NCBI GenBank assembly: GCA_964537875.1
Contig: CAZIDN010000013.1
Coordinates: 8,024 to 72,023, forward strand
From: JAPKZH01 sp964537875
Lineage (GTDB): Bacteria > Acidobacteriota > Aminicenantia > Aminicenantales > UBA4085
DNA length: 64,000 bases
Reading direction: 5' to 3'
A program made the translations under genes and the position numbers. Shown piece by piece: positions 1-7,739 of the stretch (its first letter is position 1; each line of letters begins with the position of its first letter). The notes under the pieces are model-generated. The model made no database searches and had not been told where the DNA came from. It worked only from the letters and a program-made list of their open reading frames with translations.

Positions 1-1080
1 AAAGCCATCAAGGAGACCGACCGGGCCATCATATTAACGGGCGCCCGAGGAACGGGCAAAACGACCTTCCTCCTCAGCCGGCTTGGCAGCTCTCATATTT
101 TATATTTTTCCGCCGACAACCCAATAACCTCCGGGCATTCTCTTTATGATCTTATCGAAGCCGCATTCATGAAAGGCTACGAAGGTGTTTTTATCGATGA
201 GGTCCATTACGCCTCCAGTTGGGCACGAGATCTAAAGGCGGCTTATGATGCGTTTCCGGGAAAGATGATCTGGGCCTCCGACAGCAGCAGTCTAGCCCTC
301 CGGCGCGGTATCGAAGATCTTTCTCGGCGGTTCCTCTTCATCCGCCTGCCTTTGCTCTCTTTCCGGGAATTCATCGCCTTGATGACGGGAGAGGAATATC
401 CCGTTCTCTATGCTTTCGAGTCCGGATCTGAGGCAGCGAACATCCTAAAAAAAACGAATGTCCTGAAACTCTTCCGCGACTATCTCGATCATGGTTTCCG
501 GCCGATCTTCCTCGAAAATGCGGCCACTTATTCTCTAAGACTCATGTCCATGATCGAAAAAGCCCTGTCCTCCGATATCCCTTTTCTCGTCCCTCAACTC
601 TCCGACAACAATCTTCGCTTTATGAACGCTGTCGTAGGCTACCTGGCGGTTTCAAAAATACCGGCGCTGGCCGTGAACTCGCTCAGCAACCAGTGGGGCC
701 TCGGCAAAGAAAAGCTATATCTTCTCTTAGAGGCGATGGAATCCGCGGGGATCATCCGTATTCTCAGAATCAAAAGCGACCGCCGGGTCCATACGTCCGG
801 CCGCAAGATATTTCTCTATGAGCCTTCAATTTATGCCTATTTCGGCGGTGACAAAGGGACGATCCGTGAGGCGTTCGTGGCCGGAATCGCCATGGAAGCG
901 GGACATAAAGTATTCGCGGCTTCAGACGAACAGCGGGGCGACTTGATCGTCGACGATTTCTCCATCGAGGTCGGCGGTAAAACAAAACAGAAAAAGCGAG
1001 CGGATTTCGTCGTCCGGGACGATATCGATCTGCCCGTCGGCAAAGCTATTCCCATGTGGATCTGGGGCTTCTTATATTGA
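1..1080 (+). CDS. DUF4143/AAA_14-family ATPase, 5' truncated by window edge
   Basis: The frame is open from base 1, so the N terminus lies outside the window. Residues 14-21 of the visible fragment form a Walker A loop (GARGTGKT), and a Walker B-like FIDEVH follows at about residue 64. The middle contains the LSFREFIAL segment typical of the AAA_14 plus DUF4143 family. The C terminus has a nuclease-like stretch (SIEVGGKTKQKKRADFVV) ending at a natural stop. Family members are P-loop ATPases with a C-terminal PD-(D/E)XK-like domain. Their cellular role is unsettled, and they are often numerous and mobile in uncultured bacteria. Three relatives lie at 45-49 kb. No partner gene is visible. Confidence 0.85.
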   Translation, partial: KAIKETDRAIILTGARGTGKTTFLLSRLGSSHILYFSADNPITSGHSLYDLIEAAFMKGYEGVFIDEVHYASSWARDLKAAYDAFPGKMIWASDSSSLALRRGIEDLSRRFLFIRLPLLSFREFIALMTGEEYPVLYAFESGSEAANILKKTNVLKLFRDYLDHGFRPIFLENAATYSLRLMSMIEKALSSDIPFLVPQLSDNNLRFMNAVVGYLAVSKIPALAVNSLSNQWGLGKEKLYLLLEAMESAGIIRILRIKSDRRVHTSGRKIFLYEPSIYAYFGGDKGTIREAFVAGIAMEAGHKVFAASDEQRGDLIVDDFSIEVGGKTKQKKRADFVVRDDIDLPVGKAIPMWIWGFLY

Positions 1081-1278
1081 CAATTCCTCGAAGGCTTTTT
1101 CAACTCCTCCAAGGGCCGACGGGATATTTCAAACCAAATCATCGAAGGCCATAGAGGTCGGCTCGCCAAACGTCAGGCTCACGGTCGTCATCTTTTTGTA
1201 GATTTCCCGTGGCTTTAGATCGGAATATAAGATGCGCTTTTTGTCAATGAAGACCGGCCATTCATCTTTCTGTTCCGG

Positions 1279-1306
1279 TTGACGCCAAGCGGACTTGTGG
1301 TATATT
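1279..1306 (+). promoter_or_regulatory. sigma-70-like promoter for the Trm112/GT9 pair
   Basis: TTGACG at 1279-1284 and TATATT at 1301-1306 are separated by 16 bp. Transcription would start near 1313, about 30 bp before the Trm112 start. The preceding stretch 1081-1278 holds no gene I recognise. Confidence 0.6.
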
Positions 1307-1342
1307 CTGTCTTCGATTGATTTCGTTTCTAGGAGAGGCAAT

Positions 1343-1531
1343 ATGGCGCTTGATCCTCAGCTTCTCGAGATTCTCGCCTGCCCCTTGTGCAAAACGGATG
1401 TCAAGCTGACCACGGACGAAAAAGGCCTGAAGTGCGTGACATGCCACCGCGTCTATCCCATTAAGGACGACATCCCCGTGATGCTTATCGACGAGGCCAC
1501 GATTGACCCAAAACGGCCCACCAAGAGCTGA
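1343..1531 (+). CDS. Trm112-family zinc-binding protein (YcaR-like)
   Basis: The 62-residue protein starts MALDPQLLEILACPLCK and carries two CxxC-type pairs (ACPLCK and CVTCHR), the zinc ribbon of the Trm112/UPF0434 family. Trm112 proteins activate methyltransferases. The bacterial short form is commonly found next to lipid A or LPS genes and its exact role is unclear. The ATG at 1343 is preferred because AGGAGAGG lies a few bases upstream. The gene overlaps the following glycosyltransferase by 29 bp, so the two are probably co-translated. Confidence 0.85.
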   Translation: MALDPQLLEILACPLCKTDVKLTTDEKGLKCVTCHRVYPIKDDIPVMLIDEATIDPKRPTKS

Positions 1532-2633
1532 CCCCGGGCCCGGCGACCTCAAAAAAATCCTCCTCATCCGGCTGCGGCGCATCGGCGATATCATCATGAC
1601 GACGCCGGCTGTGGCTATCCTTAAAACCCGGCTTCCCGGGGCTTCCCTCACATATCTGGTCGAAGAACCTTTCCGGCGGCTGGTTGAGGGCAATCCCTAT
1701 TTGAATAGGGTTATCGTCGTCAAAAAAAATCAAAAATTTCGAGATTTTGTGAAGCTCATCCTTCGGGTCCGGGCGGAAGGCTACGATGCGCTCCTGGATT
1801 TTCACGGCGGGCCGCGGGCCTCCTGGATCACGTTTTTCTCCAAGGCACGCCTCAAGATCGGCTACAGGATCAAGCACAAAGGATTTCTCTACGACATTCG
1901 TGTGCCCAGGGGCCGGGAGGAAGGAGACAAAGGCGGCTTTGTCCATAGCGTCGAAAACCACGCCAATCTCGTGCGGGCCCTGGGCATTGCTTTTGAAGCG
2001 TCCGCCATTCCGCCGCTCGTTCTTCCCGATCCGACAAAAGAAGAAGTCCGGCGGATACGGAAAATCCTCGAGGACAGGGGCGCCCTTCAATCAAAAAACG
2101 CGGTTCTTCACATCGGCGCCGGCAATGAATTCAGGGACTGGGGCACGGAAAATATCTCGGGCCTGATCCGGCGGCTGGCCCGGCTGCCCGGCCTAAAAAT
2201 CGTTATGGTCGGTTCGGCCTCGGAAAACGATCAAAGAGCCGAGACGGACATCCTGGAGGGATTGGCCGCGGCCGGAGCTTCGGGGTCGGACAATATCATC
2301 TCTCTGGTCGGGCAGCTCAATCTCATTGAAATGAAAGAGGTTATCTCTCGCGCGGCGCTTTTTGTCGGCCCGGACAGCGGCCCGATGCATATCGCGGCTT
2401 CGACCGCGACACCGATCGTAGCTTATTTCGGCCCGACGCTCCCCGCCCACTTTGCGCCGTGGCAAGCCAAGGCCGTCCTCATCGAAAAGGCCATGGACTG
2501 CCGCCCCTGCAAGCAGCGCCGGTGTGTCACCGCCGATTTCCGCTGTCTGCGCTCCATAACGCCCGATGAGGTCTTTGCCGCGTGTCGGAATTTTTTAATC
2601 CCCTCGACATCGCCAGGAGGCTCGAGGGATTAA
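1503..2633 (+). CDS. glycosyltransferase family 9 (LPS heptosyltransferase-like)
   Basis: The 376-residue protein begins, after a short leader, with KKILLIRLRRIGDIIMTTPA, the N-terminal signature of GT9 heptosyltransferases (WaaF/WaaC/RfaQ). GPDSGPMHIAAS near residue 290 is the conserved sugar-nucleotide loop, and a Cys-rich tail (CRPCKQRRC) follows. GT9 enzymes add ADP-heptose to the LPS inner core on the cytoplasmic face. The start is a TTG overlapping the Trm112 gene; a later in-frame start cannot be excluded. The heptose kinase at 5.5 kb fits a heptose-containing core. Length is normal. Confidence 0.85.
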   Translation: MTQNGPPRADPGPGDLKKILLIRLRRIGDIIMTTPAVAILKTRLPGASLTYLVEEPFRRLVEGNPYLNRVIVVKKNQKFRDFVKLILRVRAEGYDALLDFHGGPRASWITFFSKARLKIGYRIKHKGFLYDIRVPRGREEGDKGGFVHSVENHANLVRALGIAFEASAIPPLVLPDPTKEEVRRIRKILEDRGALQSKNAVLHIGAGNEFRDWGTENISGLIRRLARLPGLKIVMVGSASENDQRAETDILEGLAAAGASGSDNIISLVGQLNLIEMKEVISRAALFVGPDSGPMHIAASTATPIVAYFGPTLPAHFAPWQAKAVLIEKAMDCRPCKQRRCVTADFRCLRSITPDEVFAACRNFLIPSTSPGGSRD

Positions 2634-2689
2634 ACTCATCAGGGTTCTTTCTCCCTCCTCTTATTTTCCCAGAATTGCCGATAGACTCA

Positions 2690-2796
2690 TGTCATCACAA
2701 TGAGCCGAAGCCGCGAGCGGAGCGCGGCGGGAAGCGCGGTGATCTCAATTATTTATCATGAGATCGCCACGCACCCGATGGGTGCTCGCGATGACA
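2690..2796. repeat. REP-like element, two inverted copies
   Basis: The left half (2690-2747) runs from TGTCATC to GTGATCTCA and the right half (2759-2796) from TGAGATCGCCAC to GCGATGACA. They are imperfect inverted copies around an 11-bp AT-rich loop. A related unit occurs at 36305-36340. It resembles the dispersed 'TCATTGCGAGC...GGCGATCTC' intergenic repeats of many bacterial genomes. The rest of 2634-2946 has no recognised gene. Confidence 0.65.
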
Positions 2797-2946
2797 GGGT
2801 TAGCGTTCGTCGATCGGCAAACACCGAATATCGCTTGTGGGCATCGCATCCATAATATGTCTTCATCTTGCGGTATCTCCTTATTCCTGTTATACAACCT
2901 CTTCCCGAAGTACCGCAGCGCTTTCATATAATCAATTTCGGGTATT

Positions 2947-2976
2947 TTGTAATGTATTGAAATGGCATGATATAAT
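2947..2976 (+). promoter_or_regulatory. promoter of the O-antigen ligase/PHP/heptose kinase operon
   Basis: TTGTAA at 2947-2952 and a perfect TATAAT at 2971-2976 are 18 bp apart. The predicted start near 2983 leaves a leader of only about 14 nt before the ATG at 2997, where no clear Shine-Dalgarno site is seen. Confidence 0.6.
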
Positions 2977-2996
2977 AGCCGTTTCTTAATCAGTCA

Positions 2997-4274
2997 ATGA
3001 AAAAATATATTGTTTCAATCGGCCGGGCGCTGACCAGCGGTAAAAACCAATGGGAAGTGCTGGCCACCCTGGCGGTCGCCTTCGCCGTTCTCTTCTCGTT
3101 CATCTCGATCAGCGCGACCGAAGGGTTTCTAGCCCTCGCCCTGATCGCCCTGGTCATTCTGCTCATCCAGAAAAGACGACGCCTCACCTTCCCGGCGTTT
3201 TTTTGGCCCCTTCTCGTCTATGCCGGGCTATCGCTCGTCTCATCGTTTCTCTCGGTCAATCCGGAGATGAGCCTCAAGGACTCAAGGGACCTTCTCCTGT
3301 TCCTCATCGTGCCCCTCGTCTATACGGCCGTTGCTAAAAAAAAGGATCTCGGCCTGGTCGTATATGCGCTCCTCGCCTCCGCCTTGGCCAGCACACTCTA
3401 TTCCCTTTTTTACTATTTTTTCCTGGCTTATCCGGGAGAGCGGGTGAAGGGATTCATGGGCCATTATATGACCCAGGCCGGCCTCCTGCTTCTTTTCGGC
3501 TCGCTGGCGCTGGGGATGGTTTTCTTCGGGCGGGGAAAAATAAGAATCCTGTGGGGAGCGGGCTTCTGCCTGGCTGCCGCGGCCCTTGTCATGACCTTGA
3601 CCCGGAGCGGCTGGATCGGCCTGGCCGTGGGGCTGTGCCTCATTTTGCTGCTCTGGAAACCGAAAACGCTCATCCTGGTCCCGGTGCTGGCCGGGCTCGT
3701 CTTTGTCGTAAGCCCGGAGACGGTCAAGAAGCGCGCCCTGAGCATTTTCAGCCTTCGCGCCACGTCCAACCGGGAGCGGGTCCAATATTTCAACGCCGGG
3801 ATCAAGATCATCGGCGATTTTCCGCTCTTCGGAACCGGCCCGGACACCGTCGATATGGTCTTCCAGAACCCTAAGTACGGCCTCGGGGAAAGCGCAAAAA
3901 GAAACGTCCACCTCCACAACAACTTCATCCAGATCGCGGCCGAACGGGGGATCGTGACCCTGGCGGCCTGGGCCGTCTTTATCGTCTGGGCGTTCACCCA
4001 ATTGCTGAAACTCGTGAAAAGCTATGCCAGCCCGAGATCTTTGCCGGACTCGCTGGCGGCGGGAGGGCTGGCCGCGCTGGCCGCGTTTGTCGTGGCCGGC
4101 CTGTTCGAGTATAACTTCGGCGATTCCGAGGTCGTTACGCTCTTATTATTGATCCTGACCCTTCCTCTCATTCCCCGGGCCCGTTTTAGGCAAGCCTTGG
4201 GATCAGACCCGGAAACGTCCGCCATATGTCCCCAACCTGTCCCTGACCTGTCCGCAAAACCTACTCAAAAATGA
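2997..4274 (+). CDS. O-antigen ligase/polymerase-type membrane protein (Wzy_C family)
   Basis: The 425-residue protein is hydrophobic throughout, with about ten to twelve membrane segments. Family signs are TRSGWIGLAVG after a central helix and the large periplasmic loop ending in HLHNNFIQIAAERGIV, where the His is the conserved ligase/polymerase residue. Such proteins ligate undecaprenyl-linked O-chains to the lipid A-core (WaaL) or polymerise repeats (Wzy); the sequence alone does not decide. Its place beside a heptosyltransferase and heptose kinase favours WaaL. The stop overlaps the next start by 4 bp (ATGA), showing an operon. Confidence 0.8.
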   Translation: MKKYIVSIGRALTSGKNQWEVLATLAVAFAVLFSFISISATEGFLALALIALVILLIQKRRRLTFPAFFWPLLVYAGLSLVSSFLSVNPEMSLKDSRDLLLFLIVPLVYTAVAKKKDLGLVVYALLASALASTLYSLFYYFFLAYPGERVKGFMGHYMTQAGLLLLFGSLALGMVFFGRGKIRILWGAGFCLAAAALVMTLTRSGWIGLAVGLCLILLLWKPKTLILVPVLAGLVFVVSPETVKKRALSIFSLRATSNRERVQYFNAGIKIIGDFPLFGTGPDTVDMVFQNPKYGLGESAKRNVHLHNNFIQIAAERGIVTLAAWAVFIVWAFTQLLKLVKSYASPRSLPDSLAAGGLAALAAFVVAGLFEYNFGDSEVVTLLLLILTLPLIPRARFRQALGSDPETSAICPQPVPDLSAKPTQK

Positions 4275-5476
4275 GCAAGAAGAGAATCGTTCTAAAAGCA
4301 GCCCTGGCGGCACTGCTCGTTTATGCCGGCTGGCTCGGATGGCAGGTCCTCCGTTTCAAGACCTACCCATCCGCCCCCGCGCCGGCCATCTCCCCGGCTG
4401 AGCCGGCCCCGCCGTCCCGCGAGATTGAGGGCGTTTACCACATCCATTCGCGATACTCGGACGGCAGAAAAACTCCCGACCAGATCGCCCGGATCGCCGC
4501 CGGCGCGGGCCTCGACTTCATCATCCTGACGGATCATGGGAAGCCGAATTACGCCTCGCTCGCCTCCCAGGGATGGAAGGACGGACTGCTGGTGCTCGCC
4601 GGGTCGGAGCTGTCCGTCAGCCGCGGCCATTTGGTCGGCCTGGAGTTTGACCAACCGACCCGCAATTTCTCCCAGAACACAGAAATGGCTGCCCGGGAAA
4701 TCAACGCCCTTGGCGGCTTTTCCATCATTGCCCACCCCTATTCAAAGACGCGCTGGTCGTGGGGATCAGCGGTCGAATTCTCCGGTATCGAGATCATCGA
4801 TGCCGACACCATGATCCAAAAGAACGCGCTCCGCTTCCTGCTCTATCTCCCGGCGCTGTTCGTCCAGCCGAAATTGACGCTGCTTCGGATCATCGACCCG
4901 CCCAGCCAAACGCTCCGCAAGTGGGAAGAGCTCAACAGCCGGAACAATGTCTCCGGCCAGATCCGCGTTTACGGATACTTCAGCGCCGACGCCCATTTCC
5001 TTTACGGGTCCGTCTTTCCCGTTTTTCATCTTCACGTCTTGCTGGAGAAGCCGCTGTCGAGGGAATTTGAGGCCGCCCGGCGGCAAGTGTTCGATGCCCT
5101 CCGCACCGGCCGTTTCTTCAACGCCGTCGACGCCGCGGCCCAGGCTGAGGGATTTAACTTCTGGGCCGAAAATGATGTTAAAATATTCCCCATGGGCGCA
5201 GAATTGGACCTTGAGCGCGGGGAGGCCGGGCCGACCGGGCCGGTGAAGCTCCGTGTCCGGACTCCTTTTTCATTTGCCCACGAGACCCGGCTCGTCCGCA
5301 ACGGCCAAATTCTCTTGCGGTCGAGCGAGCAGGAGATGGTCTTCGAAGCCAAAGAAGCCGGCGCGTATCACGCCGAAGTCTATCTCAGAGAAAAATCGCC
5401 TCTCCATGCTGCCGTTCCCTGGATCCTCTCCAACCCGGTATTTTTGCGTGCTCCTTTAAGAAAGGACATCCGATGA
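4271..5476 (+). CDS. membrane-anchored PHP-domain phosphoesterase
   Basis: Residues 8-28 form one hydrophobic anchor, followed by a Pro/Ala-rich linker and a PHP domain from about residue 53. The metal-binding motif is HIHSRYSDG (His57, His59), with TDHG at 87-90 and a later IAHPYS. PHP proteins are metal-dependent phosphoesterases. This one would act outside the inner membrane. The last ~100 residues look like a beta-rich extra domain. The gene overlaps both neighbours by 4 bp, so it is co-translated with the ligase and the heptose kinase. That suggests a role in LPS or phosphate-group metabolism, but the substrate is unknown. Confidence 0.8.
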   Translation: MSKKRIVLKAALAALLVYAGWLGWQVLRFKTYPSAPAPAISPAEPAPPSREIEGVYHIHSRYSDGRKTPDQIARIAAGAGLDFIILTDHGKPNYASLASQGWKDGLLVLAGSELSVSRGHLVGLEFDQPTRNFSQNTEMAAREINALGGFSIIAHPYSKTRWSWGSAVEFSGIEIIDADTMIQKNALRFLLYLPALFVQPKLTLLRIIDPPSQTLRKWEELNSRNNVSGQIRVYGYFSADAHFLYGSVFPVFHLHVLLEKPLSREFEAARRQVFDALRTGRFFNAVDAAAQAEGFNFWAENDVKIFPMGAELDLERGEAGPTGPVKLRVRTPFSFAHETRLVRNGQILLRSSEQEMVFEAKEAGAYHAEVYLREKSPLHAAVPWILSNPVFLRAPLRKDIR

Positions 5477-6453
5477 TCAAATACGACTTAAAAAAAATGC
5501 GGCGCATCATCCAGAATTTCGAGGGCCGCCGGGTCCTCGTCCTGGGCGACTTGATGCTGGACCGGTATATCTGGGGAAACGTGTCTCGCATTTCGCCCGA
5601 AGCCCCTGTGCCGGTTGTGGAGGTCCAGAAGAGCACGTCGTGCCTGGGCGGGGCGGGGAATGTCAGCCAAAACCTGGAAGGCCTTGGCGCACGGCCGCTG
5701 CCGGTGGGAGTCGTGGGTGAGGACGAAGAAGGGTTGTGGATCAAGAAGCATGTCGGCGAGGGGCGAGGGATCTTCGTCGATACGAGCAGGCCGACGACCG
5801 TGAAAACGCGTATCATCGCCCATCACCAGCAGGTTGTCCGGGTCGACCAGGAGCGGAAAAAGGCCATTTCTCCTGATGTGGAAGAAAAGATCGTCCGGTT
5901 GATCCGGAAAGAAAAATGCGACGGCCTCATCATCTCCGATTACAACAAAGGGATCATCACCGAGCGGCTCATGGAACGCGTGCTGCCGTTCGCCAAGGGC
6001 AGACTGATCCCGGTCTTCGTCGACCCCAAGATCGAAAATTTCCACCTTTATTCGCCCGTCACTTTTATCTCGCCCAACCATATCGAGGCGGAAAAGATCG
6101 TTCACCATCCCTGCCGCTCGGATGCAGAGGTGGAGAAAGCGGGCCAGGAGATCTTGGCCGGCCTGTCGAGCCTTTATCTCATTATCAAACGCGGGGAGCA
6201 GGGCCTGTCGATTTTTGAGCAGGGGAAGAAGCCTGTCCACATTCAGGCCAACGCCCGGGAAGTGTTCGATGTGACCGGAGCGGGGGACACGGTGATCGCG
6301 ACGGCGGCCCTGGCACTGATGTCGGGGGCTACGATCCAGGAGGCGGCGATCTTGGCCAACGCGGCGGCGGGTGTGGTCGTGGCGAAAATCGGAACGGCCA
6401 CCTGCTCGCCCGAGGAGCTTATGAAGGCCCTCGGTGGCGAAGACAAAAAATGA
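5473..6453 (+). CDS. hldA: D-glycero-beta-D-manno-heptose-7-phosphate kinase (RfaE domain I)
   Basis: The 326-residue PfkB/ribokinase-fold protein shows the HldE/RfaE N-terminal pattern: VLVLGDLMLDRYIWG (21-35), SPEAPVPVVEV (41-51), CLGGAGNVSQNL (58-68) and the catalytic GAGDT at 269-273, with Asp272 as base. It phosphorylates heptose-7-phosphate at C1 on the way to ADP-heptose for the LPS core. The nucleotidyltransferase half of bifunctional HldE is absent, so this is the split kinase form. The C1 adenylyltransferase is not in the window. The start overlaps the PHP gene by 4 bp. Confidence 0.88.
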   Translation: MIKYDLKKMRRIIQNFEGRRVLVLGDLMLDRYIWGNVSRISPEAPVPVVEVQKSTSCLGGAGNVSQNLEGLGARPLPVGVVGEDEEGLWIKKHVGEGRGIFVDTSRPTTVKTRIIAHHQQVVRVDQERKKAISPDVEEKIVRLIRKEKCDGLIISDYNKGIITERLMERVLPFAKGRLIPVFVDPKIENFHLYSPVTFISPNHIEAEKIVHHPCRSDAEVEKAGQEILAGLSSLYLIIKRGEQGLSIFEQGKKPVHIQANAREVFDVTGAGDTVIATAALALMSGATIQEAAILANAAAGVVVAKIGTATCSPEELMKALGGEDKK

Positions 6454-6521
6454 ACGATGAGCCACTCGATGATTATAAATCCTATCAATTAGCCTTGGAA
6501 TTCATGGGAAAAGAGAAGTGA
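6450..6521 (+). CDS. possible 23-residue coupled peptide or gene remnant
   Basis: An ATG overlaps the heptose kinase stop as ATGA and opens 23 codons. The stretch DDYKSYQLALEFM loosely recalls the start of four-helix-bundle (23S intervening sequence) proteins, so it may be a truncated remnant. No independent ribosome-binding site is evident. Confidence 0.25.
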   Translation: MNDEPLDDYKSYQLALEFMGKEK

Positions 6522-6533
6522 GAATATTCGCTC

Positions 6534-6561
6534 TTGATATTTTTTCCCGATCCTATATCAT
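6534..6561 (+). promoter_or_regulatory. candidate promoter of the Wzz gene
   Basis: TTGATA at 6534-6539 and TATCAT at 6556-6561 are separated by 16 bp, 35 bp before the Wzz start. This suggests separate transcription from the upstream operon. Confidence 0.45.
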
Positions 6562-6596
6562 AGCTTCTTACTTTTATTAAAAGCGCCGAGGGCCAT

Positions 6597-7739
6597 ATGA
6601 ATCAAATCGAACGTTATGAAGAGATAAATTTTATGGAATATCTTGAAGTCCTCTGGAAAAGAAAATGGCTGATTATTTTTTCCACAATCGCTGTCTCGAT
6701 CCTTGCCGCTATCATCGGCTTTCTTATGAAACCCGTCTGGCAGGTCGATGCGATCATGCAGCCGAGCAAATTTCTTATCCAAACGGAACAGGGGCAATTC
6801 CAAGAGGTCTTTGTTGTTGATCCTAAACAGGTTGCTGGACAGATCAATCAGGCCTCCTACAATAACCTTTTAGCTTCGGAGCTAAATATCGATTTTAAAA
6901 AATTTCCTGATATTAAAGCCGAAAACCTCAGAGACACCAAACTCGTAAGAGTTTGGGTCCGAGAGAATGACATCGAAAAAGCCATAAAAATATTAAATTC
7001 ACTCTTCCGTCACCTCAAAGGTGATTTCGATAAAAAGATCGATGTCGAAATTAAAGGCATCGATACCGCGATAGCTACGAACGAGAACGCGATCAAGCAG
7101 AACGAATTTGTCATTAAGGACAAATGGAACGAGATCAAACTGTTGGGTATCCAGAAAACAAAAACCAAAGAGGGGATCTCGACGGACACCAATAAATTAA
7201 AAATTTCTGAAGACCGGTTTCAAAATATCACCGAAGAAATGAAATCGGTCAAGAAAAGAATCGACGAAATCGAGGAACAACTCAAAAAAGCCCTGGAGGA
7301 AAAACGTCAGGGGAGCGATGCCGTCGGTCTCTTGCTTTATTCCAATGAAGTCCAGAACAATCTTAGATATTACAACACGCTGGAAGAAAAATTGAGTGTG
7401 GAAAAAATCACCCAGGAATCCTTGCGCTTGTCGGTCAAAGAAAAAAGTGAAGACATCAAACAACTGGACACGCAAATCGAAAAGTTCAAAACCGAAATCG
7501 ACAAAATCAATAATACCAGCGAAAACATCAAAAATCAGATCGCGCTCCTCACTGAACGTAAATTAAGAATCGACTACGCCCAGCTCATCAAGGAGCCCAC
7601 GCCCTCAAAGAGTCCGGTAGCCCCGAGAAAAAAAATGTATGTATTGGTCGCCGGCTTCTTCGGATTGATCTTCTTCGGCCTGCTGGCGCTCTTCTTAGAA
7701 AATCTTGAAAATCGAAAAAAGAAAACCCTCGCAGCTTAA
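6597..7739 (+). CDS. wzz: Wzz-type polysaccharide chain-length regulator
   Basis: The 380-residue protein has the PCP architecture. A cytoplasmic tail containing EVLWKRKWLII leads into the first membrane helix (about 24-45). A periplasmic domain follows with long charged coiled-coil segments (about 150-330). Then comes the Pro-rich SKSPVAPRKK motif and a second helix (about 350-368). Wzz proteins form inner-membrane rings that set the modal length of Wzy-polymerised O-chains. The gene converges with, and overlaps by 45 bp, the reverse-strand repeat protein downstream. No tyrosine-kinase domain is fused. Confidence 0.85.
   Translation: MNQIERYEEINFMEYLEVLWKRKWLIIFSTIAVSILAAIIGFLMKPVWQVDAIMQPSKFLIQTEQGQFQEVFVVDPKQVAGQINQASYNNLLASELNIDFKKFPDIKAENLRDTKLVRVWVRENDIEKAIKILNSLFRHLKGDFDKKIDVEIKGIDTAIATNENAIKQNEFVIKDKWNEIKLLGIQKTKTKEGISTDTNKLKISEDRFQNITEEMKSVKKRIDEIEEQLKKALEEKRQGSDAVGLLLYSNEVQNNLRYYNTLEEKLSVEKITQESLRLSVKEKSEDIKQLDTQIEKFKTEIDKINNTSENIKNQIALLTERKLRIDYAQLIKEPTPSKSPVAPRKKMYVLVAGFFGLIFFGLLALFLENLENRKKKTLAA

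Noticed and set aside
1129..1341. Reverse frame of 70 codons between the DUF4143 gene and Trm112
   Set aside because: It covers the Trm112 promoter, lacks a ribosome-binding site and matches no family I know.
2745..2927. Reverse frame of 60 codons before the O-antigen ligase
   Set aside because: Its end is the REP-like repeat translated; the rest is not recognisable.
3282..4001. Long reverse frames inside the O-antigen ligase gene
   Set aside because: They are charged, low-complexity antisense shadows of GC-rich codons; the forward frame has clear membrane helices and motifs.
5488..6465. 325-codon reverse frame opposite the heptose kinase
   Set aside because: The kinase strand has full family motifs; the reverse frame is His/Arg-rich with no domain.
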